64,000 nt of DNA, from NCBI RefSeq assembly GCF_014356525.2, contig NC_052516.1, positions 21,656,257 through 21,720,256 on the forward strand, read 5' to 3'. The position numbers were made by a program, and so were the translations under genes. The notes beneath the pieces are model-generated. The model had not been told where the DNA came from. It did not search any database and was given only the letters and a program-made list of their open reading frames with translations. This document shows positions 56,290 through 64,000 of this stretch, piece after piece. Position 1 is the first letter of the stretch; each line of letters starts with the position of its first letter. The stretch is from Nilaparvata lugens (lineage: Eukaryota > Arthropoda > Insecta > Hemiptera > Delphacidae).

Positions 56290-57420
56290 GCATCTTCTAG
56301 GTTCCTTGTCATCATCTTCTTATTCGTCTTCTTTTTCTTCTTCTTCTTCTTCTTCTTCATCATCATCATCATCATCATCATCTTGTTGTTCTTTTTCTTG
56401 TAATGTTTCTCTTTGTTGTTCACTATGTCTTCAGACATTCCTATTCTTCTTCCATAACTCTTGCGTTCCCTCCCCTTTTTTGTCTCCTACTCCTTTGTCT
56501 ACTCATTCTTATCCTTCTCCTCCTCCTTATCCACCTCTTCCTCCTCCTCCTCATGTCTCCTGGTCAGTTCTTCTCTTTCTCACTTCTTCTACTCTGCATG
56601 TTTCTCTTTTTGCCTCTCATTCTTTATTCTGTAGTTTATCATCTTCCTCCATTCTTCTACATTGTGTTCTCAGTTTTTTTTTTTAATAAACTTCGGCCTT
56701 TTCATCTTCTTCTTCGCCTTCATTTTGTGCTTTATGTCCTTGCTTCATCATATAATCTACTATTTTCCCTCCAACTTTCCATTCTTCATAATTTTCCTTC
56801 CATCTTCCCCTCTTCCTTCCCAATTTTCTTCTCTCCTTCTCCTCACTTCCTTCTTCATTCCTCCATTCTACTCCTTGTTTCTCACTTGTTTTGATAGTTG
56901 TCCGGTTTTATATTTCCTTTCTATATTCTATTTTAATCTCTCTTTCATTATTTCTCCAGGTATTTTACTGTTTCGCTCTCCTATTCCCGTCTCTAGACCT
57001 TCTCCCACTTTTCATCTTCTTCTCCTCCTCCCTGTTCTTTTCCATCTTCCAACTCTTCCTCTTCCTCATCTAATCATCTTATTCCACTTCCCAGAATTAT
57101 TATTCTTTGTTCGTGAAGAATGCTACGAAATGTCTCCTCCTTCTTCCATTTTTGTATACACTCTTATCCTTTTCCGTGCATCATCTCCGATTTCCTCTTT
57201 ATTTTACCTTCTCCGTTTTCTTTCCCTCTGCTCAAATCCCTTGTCCTTACTCCTTTTTTATCCTCGATCATCTCTTTCCTTCCTCCTTCCTTTTCTTGCA
57301 AATCCCACATCTTCCCCTCTTTATCTTCTCCGGTGCTCTCCTTCTCTTCCTTCAATGGTTGAATCACCTGCTATCAAAATATCGGATCACAAATGCGAGG
57401 ATGAATATAAAATCAGCGGC
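56290..57420. repeat. polypyrimidine tract with (TTC)n and (ATC)n
   Basis: (TTC)n at 56330-56355 passes into (ATC)n at 56356-56385, then 1 kb of C/T-rich + strand. The 253- and 163-codon frames are Leu/Phe/Ser/Pro-rich with no domain. This is the fourth kilobase-scale pyrimidine tract of the window. Confidence 0.75.
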
Positions 57421-58230
57421 TAGCGGAAAATTGCCATCAATTTATTCTGATTCATAACACTCTCTATTATATGAGATGATGTGGGATGTACGTACCCATG
57501 GGCTCCAAGTCTCTACCTTTTTGTAGAAGATGTATCTGTACTCGAAAATACGCTTTCCCAAAATCTCTTCCTCAATCTAAGTACTTTGCATATATCGAAG
57601 TATGTGAAATACCTCTATGGTTTTACAGTTAGACTCATGGAATTTAGATTTAGCCTTAGGCTTTGAAACGTTTGGCTTATTCCCCATAAGTTCATGTGTT
57701 TCTTGGGTGTATTTAAAGTATCCATGGGAAGTTGACTTCATAAAACCGGAATAAAACTGAAATTACTCTGTATTAGGTGAAGTAAGGACTTCTAAATTCA
57801 AATTTTAATTCAAGACCACTGAAATCTCGAAAACTCATGTGAGGTGATAATTTATTACTTTCAGGGAGTTGAATTTTGATTTTTTTTTATTTTGTCTGAA
57901 TTTATAATTTATTACTTTCAGGAAGTTAAATAATTAATCGTTTGTGTAACTTGCTGTTCTTATTCCTTGTTATTAATTTAAGGTTATTCTATTCCTCTAA
58001 CATTAAATATCATTCCTTAAATATTGTTTTGTGTTGAATTAATTCAAAATTAGATTGATTGATGAATGTTTTATGGGGTTATGACATGATTTGACACATT
58101 TCACTACATTATAGGATGAACTATTGAAAATTCTGCATTCCACGTGAACTATACATTCAATAATTTGATTTTCTGACTTAGTTACATTGTTCCTTCTGTC
58201 AAAACTATTTAGGCTATTCACTGAATGACT
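57421..58230. other. AT-rich non-coding DNA
   Basis: No gene or splice-signal pair seen. ATAATTTATTACTTTCAGGRAGTT occurs twice (57849-57872 and 57903-57926), partly matching, so it is a small duplication. Confidence 0.5.
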
Positions 58231-58372
58231 AAGGCTCGGTTGCACAAAAGCGGTTAGATTTCAACCGTCATTAATCAGAGATGGCTTTTTGAAAAGACGG
58301 TTTCTCCGATTGGTTCTCGTGGATTTAACCACGATTAAAATTTAACTGGATTTTGTGCAACCAACACTTAGA
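58231..58372. mobile_element. palindromic MITE-like element, family F
   Basis: AAGGCTCGGTTGCACAAAAG, CGGTTAGATTTCAACCGTCA and ATCAGAGATGGC, then its complement ending TTTTGTGCAACCAACACTTA. A 12-bp gap relative to 14224-14380 lies in the left arm. Confidence 0.7.
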
Positions 58373-58784
58373 GGGCTTCCCAGTTAAGTGGGAATCCCAA
58401 CCTCTATAAAGTTAATCACAGCGAAAAAGTTCATCATCATAAGGAAAAATGAAAGACCACCATCGGAAATAGAAATCCAAATGATATTTGAAAACACAAC
58501 TTTTCCTGCATGATATTTTCGTGTTTATGGTTCAACAAATGATTTATTTGGCAGTCAACGACCGAAAAAATTGTAATTAGAATCGATTCCAGTCAACTTC
58601 TGGTCCTCAAGTCGTTCCAAAGTTCAAGTTCAGCTTTTTTCATATGCACTGATCAACTTGTAATATTAACGGCCGTTTAAAGTTCAAGTTGAACTTTGTT
58701 TTGTGGTTGGATTAAAAATAAAACTGGTCCAGACTTCATTCAACCGGCAACGAAAGTTCAAAGTCCCTCAGGGCTGTGCCGAGA

Positions 58785-59425
58785 TTCACTCCAAATCTTC
58801 AGCATTGAATGAATGGGGGAGTATTGATGCTGTTTTATAAACAATGCTGTCAGTTACTGGTCCACCTCTCCTTAGTAAGATTCAGCTAAAACGGTCAGTA
58901 TTGGTTGAATGGGGGAGCATTGATGTTATTCCATAAAGAACTCTGTCAGTTTCCAAGTCCACCTCTCATTTCTTACTCTGTCACCATTGGTTTAATGGAA
59001 AAGGTTGATATTTTCTATGTAAGGAACGATGACTGTATAAAGTGAATTTGATTGTAACAGCATAACAACGTTTACGATAATAGGGTATATATAGTTTGGT
59101 TATGGGATGTGATATTACTTATCTATATAGGTATAATGAGGACTTAGCCTGGAGGTGGTAGTGAAGAAACATGGTATTTCTCCACCGGTTGGGAACGTGA
59201 AATAGTGAATGTGCACTTTCTTCTTTTTCAAAGTTGGATCAAATCCAAGACTTGTTGTAAGTCGCAGACGCGGAACCAGTTAGCAAGTAACGGTAAAACG
59301 GGATAGAAGGTATTCATTCTCCTGGTGCATCATGTTTAGTTGGATTCACTTGAAAATGTCAGTAATTGTCGTGAATAACGTGAAGGCTGCACATTAAATC
59401 AATGCTGGGAGTTTGAATCGAATCT
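58785..59425 (+). repeat. cluster of family E hairpin units
   Basis: Four units: TCTTCAGCATTGAATGAATG to AACAATGCTGTCAG (58796-58855); AACGGTCAGTATTGGTTGAA to AGAACTCTGTCAG; TCTGTCACCATTGGTTTAAT (58978-59050); and, after a gap, AAATGTCAGTAATTGTC to AATCAATGCTGGGAG (59350-59412). CCACCTCTC separates the first three, giving a tandem period near 120 bp. Confidence 0.55.
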
Positions 59426-59530
59426 CATCATAGCTAACTAGCGTCATCAGTATAAGGACAATTGAAAAAGGATGGAAACGTTGTAGACAAGGTCGTTGAG
59501 AAAGTATTGACCTCTGGGAATTATTTGAGA

Positions 59531-61604
59531 CTAGCAGGTAACCCGTGCTCCGCAAGGGTCTATTTTAAAACTTGACGTAATGAAATTTTGAAGAATTGAT
59601 GAAGAATATATGCAAAATTTGAAGTTAATCAGTCCAGTAGCTCAGACGTGATGATGTGTCAAACATAATTTTCCTATCCTGTACGTGTATACGCCAGTTC
59701 TTTCGTTTATTATAGTAGCCTACAGATGACTGACTACAGCTATAGGTATAGTTAGAATTGTGAAAATATAGTAGTTTATTGTAACATATTTGATATAGTA
59801 AAGGACATTAAGTGTGATGAGGATAATTCTTGGGTAAATCATAGCTTACATTGTGAATTGGAATATACAAAGTTAATGATATAGTTTAGAAGGAAATTTT
59901 ATTATCTATATTTTTATAGCAGGGATATAATATAAAAGTATTATATTATATACTTATATATTAAGTATTCTTTCCTCTATGCAATAATTATAATCTTTCC
60001 TTTATTATAGTATCCTTTCTTTATTATTTATAATTTCCTTTATTATTGATCATAATTATTATAAAATCGTGTTACAGTATATTATTTGTTGTCACTCAGT
60101 AAATGTGGAAGCCTGTATACCTTATTTGATGAATTACTGAATGTTGTTTTTACCTTATTGAGTTGGATTTAGCCATGGATTAAGCTATACCTACTTGTCT
60201 TGTATCTATCTTGTACCTTGTTACTCTATTATTGAATGAACACGATTCACTTTCATCAAGTCTATACTGAGTTAATTAAACCAATAGAAACAGCTATCCT
60301 GGAAGTAAAAGTAACCCGAAGCCTAATGCAAGAAGTGAGAGGCAAGCCTTATCAAATTAGTCACTGATCAGGTCTTCATGCTTTGCTGTCTCTAACGTAA
60401 TATAGCTGTACTTTCACTGAATATATTACACCTTTTCTTATAAGTCATGTACAATTTACAGTAATATATGGTACTATCATATAGAAATCAAACAAAACGA
60501 TAGATTTCAAAATAAATGAATAAAATAAAATTCCCCATTACGTTTCGTCTCTTTGTGCTCTAATATTTTCCTCAAACTCAAAGAAACAGTAACCTAAACT
60601 AACACAGTTACCTTTACTAAACAGTAAACAGTATACTTTTAGTATGTATTAGTACACACACATACTAAAACAGTATACCGTTAACAAAACATCGAAATTA
60701 TCCTCACATAAACTTTTACCTGCACTTAAAATTAGCTTGGAATTGTTCTCCATGATAATTATTATAGTCTATCAACAATATTATTCATATGAGAAATTAA
60801 TTATCTGTCCTTCCTGTTAAGATTTATATAGGGCTACTGTTGAATATGATTAAAAATAGAAACCTAATTACCATTTTAAAATTGTTTAGTCACAACATTT
60901 TTCGGCTATATGATGCCATTATCATATAGCCATTATCTTATGGCATTATTATGCCATTATTATTCTCCAATCACTTGATATTGGCATCATATAGCTGAAA
61001 CATATTGTGGCTAAACAATTTTAAAAGAGTACTTAGATTTCTTTTTTTATTTATATGATTTTTATATTAGACAGGAATATCATGCTACCAAAAAACCAAA
61101 GACAATGTGGATGATCTTTTATAATTTTTTATTGCATAGAGGAAAGAATACCTTATATAATCCCTGCTATAAGAAATATAGATGATGAAATTTCCCACTA
61201 AACTATAATACTTTGTATATTCTAAAAATCTAAATTACAATGTAAGCAATGATTTACCCAAGAATTATCCTCATCACACTTAATGTCCTTTACTATATCA
61301 AATATGTTACAATCAACTACATTTTCACAATTTTAGCCATACCTTTACAATAGCTGTAGTCAGTTATCTATACTATAATAAAGGAAAGAACTGGCTTATA
61401 CACGTACAGGATAGGAAAATTAGGTTTGATGCATCATCACGTCTCAACTACTGGACTGATTCACTTGAAGTTTTGCATATAAATTCTTAATTAGCCGAGG
61501 ATGGTTATAGGCCTCTTTTGCAATTCTTCAAGATTCCATTACGTCAATTTTTCAGTTTGCAAACTTTAAAATAAACCCTTGCGGAGCATGGGTTACTTGC
61601 TAGT
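59531..61604. mobile_element. 2.07-kb inverted-repeat element with family B ends
   Basis: Arms 59531-59995 and 61114-61604 are reverse complements over about 470-490 bp. Both outer ends are the family B sequence (CTAGCAGGTAACCCGTGCTC at the left; its complement, finishing TTACTTGCTAG, at the right). The inner arm parts share TGACTACAGCTAT, AGTAAAGGACATTAAGTGTG, ATGAGGATAATTCTTGGGTA and ATTGCATAGAGGAAAGAATA. The 1.1-kb centre is AT-rich without an ORF and holds a smaller foldback of family I (60853-61040). No target duplication was recognised beyond the palindromic ACTAG at both ends. Confidence 0.75.
60853..61040. mobile_element. foldback copy of family I nested in the 2-kb element
   Basis: TTAAAATTGTTTAGTCACAA and TCGGCTATATGATGCC face their complements TATTGTGGCTAAACAATTTT and GGCATCATATAGCTGAAAC. 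The centre repeats GCCATTAT several times. Confidence 0.65.
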
Positions 61605-62164
61605 GTTGAATATATGCTAACAAGTAAGCTCATCTCTCCTAGACGTTATAACTCAAAAATACAGTTATAATGCAGTTTTAACTGGAGAATACTCGTATCT
61701 ATGCCCTAAATGGACACTAGTAAAAGTTGACCAGATGTTTTGAGCGGCATGATGTGTATATGAGCCTCACTTTCACAAATCATGCGCGCACTTTGAAAGC
61801 GAAAACATAACACTGGACTCAGTGAAAGTGTAGATTGAAAAAGGAATCAAAAACATACTAGTTGAAATGAGAAGGAAGATGAGGGATGAAAAACATGGTA
61901 AAAGTGATGAGGAGATGAGGAGGAGGAGGAGCGAGAGAGTAGAACAAGCATTTGCTTTCAGACAGGCTTATCAGTGACAACATTATGGTAGACACGTGTG
62001 ACAAGCACGGTAATGTTTCAACAGGTTCAAATTTGACAATAGTTTTTGGTTTCATGACTTCAACGTAATTGATACTCCATCAATGTTTCGAAGGCTTATA
62101 AAAGTTTTATTTTTGTAGTATGCATATAAATATAATGTTATATCATACAAGCATTATATTAAAA
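61605..62164. other. AT-rich non-coding DNA
   Basis: No gene recognised. GGAGATGAGGAGGAGGAGGA at 61911-61930 is a short purine run. GTTATAACTC and AGTTATAATGC near 61650 form a weak inverted pair. Confidence 0.45.
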
Positions 62165-62270
62165 TCGTATAAATTAGAATTGGAACAGTTTTGGGTTTAA
62201 GTCTGTGGTACTTACTTTTCTAGAAGTTGTGTTATGTTAGATGATTGAATAAATAATTATTGTAATTCGC
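62165..62270 (+). repeat. family C retroelement-tail-like repeat
   Basis: AATTAGAATTGGAACAGTTT, TGGGTTTAAGTCTGTGG and AGAAGTTGTGTTATG, then GATTGAATAAATAATTATT. Closest to the copy at 478-570. Confidence 0.55.
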
Positions 62271-64000
62271 ATAATCAAGAGGAATTGTTGACCATGTATA
62301 AAAAAAGATTACGCCCCGTTTCGGAAAGCCAATTATCTGCCCGAGCTCGGAAACCGGCCGATAATGTTTTTGCTATTGTATGTCATTTGCCATTTTTTTT
62401 TTTATTATTTTGATGATGATTCTTTCCGTTATGAAAAGTGCAATTCTAAACTTGAAACATTATAGGCTCGGTAGTAGGCTACCAATAGAAATGTAATGTA
62501 CTATTTCTGTTGTGTATTTTGCTGAAATTGTTGAAAGTTTTTAAGGTTCCCATTGTCTGGTCTCCTAGACGCTGACTATGCCATTTGAATAATGTTCAAC
62601 TAGAGTTGAACCATATATCTTTTTAGTTTCCGTTTCACTATAGTTCTACCCAGAGAGATAATTCTATACTCTACGTTTCATTTTGTCTACAATCATTGAT
62701 ATTGTATCAGATATTCTAAAAAATATAATGCAACGGATTTTAATAAAATTGTTTTTACAGTAAAACATTTTCTGAAGATAGCTCACCGAAAAGATGAAAA
62801 ATTTCTCCATGGTTCTGTTCTATTCATGAAAATCAATACTTCAACTAAAATTTTCTACCATCATTCAATATTGAATTAATGTAACCGCTCAAATATGATT
62901 CAAATTCCCCAATGATAAAAATGTCTGTGTATAGAATCATTCTTTTTATTCCACACAAAAATATAGGTTCAATAATATAGGTTCAAAAATATAGCTGTAT
63001 CAATATTTCAAACCAAACTTGATTGTATTCTTTTGAAGTATTGAAGATGTCTCATCAACAGATCAAAAACAAAATAATCAATACAAAATAAGTTTGAAAT
63101 TTACAAACGATATAAGATTATATTCCTGATTTCCATAGCTTTCTCTCATCCTAGTTTGCAGCAGAAACGTTAGTATCGTTTCTCAAGCACACTTATATAG
63201 ATGAATAAGAAAGAGTAGAATAGAACGTAATTCAAGAAAGAATGGAAGACATCTCATATTATTTGATCAGGTGGCGCGTGGATTGTTGAGGAATGAGTGA
63301 GAGAGAGATTTAAGTGTGAGAGAGAGAGTTAGTGATCAAAGGGAACCCATCATTCCCGCTCTAAGCTATTTGAATTCAGAATTTCACAAGCTTCCTTTGT
63401 AATACAAGTTGAACAGTCAACTAAAAATTCTCTTTCCTCTTCATCATAGGGAATTTTTCTTTTCTTATAAATTCCTTTCCTTTTATTCTCTTTCACATCA
63501 TTCTATAACTGATTTTCTGAATTTGAAAATCCTGATCGTGTCTCCACAAAAATTCAACTGCTTTCTCAACCTATCAAACTCTTGCTCCAATTAATTACAC
63601 ATTTGATATTATTTTCTATATTATTCTGTCATATTTACTATATGGACATATGTGCTAAATTGACGTTTCAAGGGACAGCAGATAAATTTACTATAACGGG
63701 GTGTACTATATCGAGGTTTCACTTTACTCCCTCTATTTTTCTGCTCTTTTCCTCCCAATCCTCTTTTCTATTAACATTTTCTTCTCACATTCTATTATTT
63801 TTTCGTCTTTCTCTTCACACAATCTTGGAACATTGACCTCATAAATTCTTGACCACCACTACTAGGCTACTATACAAACCCACATATCGCACGTAAAGTA
63901 CGGTATGTTCAAATATTTAACGGCGCCAAATTTAAACTGCCAAAACTTGCTTCAGTGTACCTAACCCACGCCATAGTGAATTTCTCCCCCTACGGTCAGC
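62271..64000. other. AT-rich non-coding DNA to the window end
   Basis: A CpG-bearing patch at 62308-62355 (ACGCCCCGTTTCGG; CCCGAGCTCGGAAACCGGCC) is flanked by AT-rich DNA. GA-rich text lies at 63290-63330. The last 25 bases (CATAGTGAATTTC, then CGGTCAGC) look like the start of another family E unit. No gene is supported. Confidence 0.45.

Noticed and set aside
56945..56970. Recursive site TTTCTCCAG|GTATTT
   Set aside because: Lies within a kilobase of pyrimidine-rich DNA where acceptor-like strings are expected by chance, and the donor half is poor.
56662..57423. 253-codon frame on the + strand
   Set aside because: Compositional: C/T-rich DNA lacks stop codons. Overlapping frames of similar length and composition exist beside it.
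1..64000. CRISPR arrays, bacterial operons, phage or plasmid modules
   Set aside because: No regularly spaced identical repeats with unique spacers, no ribosome-binding-site/ORF organisation. The sequence is arthropod nuclear DNA in character.
1..64000. Intact transposase, reverse transcriptase or integrated viral gene
   Set aside because: No frame shows the motifs or length; only non-coding ends and tails of elements are seen.

Overview
This is non-coding-dominated genomic DNA from an arthropod, most probably a hemipteran of the planthopper type. That placement is inferred from the AT-rich base composition, the very high density of short foldback elements, microsatellites and polypurine/polypyrimidine tracts, insect-like core promoter signals and insect-style splice sites. 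No search could be run. I see no bacterial gene organisation, no operon, no CRISPR array, no intact transposase or reverse transcriptase and no viral gene. Almost every long open frame in the window comes from low-complexity repeats.

The only convincing protein-coding locus lies on the + strand at about 23.9-26.0 kb. A CpG-rich patch carries a TATA box (24081-24087) at the right distance from an arthropod-type initiator TCAGTC (24113-24118, predicted +1 at 24115). About 1.4 kb downstream is a compact 50-codon ORF (25553-25705) with coding-like codon choice. It is followed 112 nt later, in another frame, by the start of a larger protein: a 62-codon first coding exon (25818-26003) ending in a consensus GTGAGT donor. 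The rest of that gene would lie beyond the right edge, so 26004 to 64000 is most simply one very long first intron, or intron plus intergenic DNA. A combined acceptor/donor site (46337, with a second at 46396) looks like a recursive-splicing ratchet point inside it.

Upstream, two 48-nt exon-like cassettes (8567-8614 and 22303-22350) are 77% identical without gaps. Both start at TTTTCTTGCAG|GTATGT and end at TTG|GTGAGT, and only one frame is open in both. They may be alternative exons of a gene running through the left part of the window, or recursive-splicing exons.

The remainder is a mosaic. 1-8.5 kb: dispersed repeats, a GAA array and a 1.3-kb pyrimidine tract. 8.6-16.6 kb: a dense cluster of foldback MITE-like elements. 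16.6-18.2 kb: purine-rich arrays. 18.2-23.9 kb: nested elements, a perfect 44-bp palindrome, and a degenerate minisatellite that stops just before the promoter. 26-46 kb: a nested hairpin locus (27813-28206), tandem duplications and purine tracts. 46-64 kb: pyrimidine tracts, a minisatellite, and a 2-kb inverted-repeat element (59531-61604) whose ends match the solo short repeats found elsewhere in the window.
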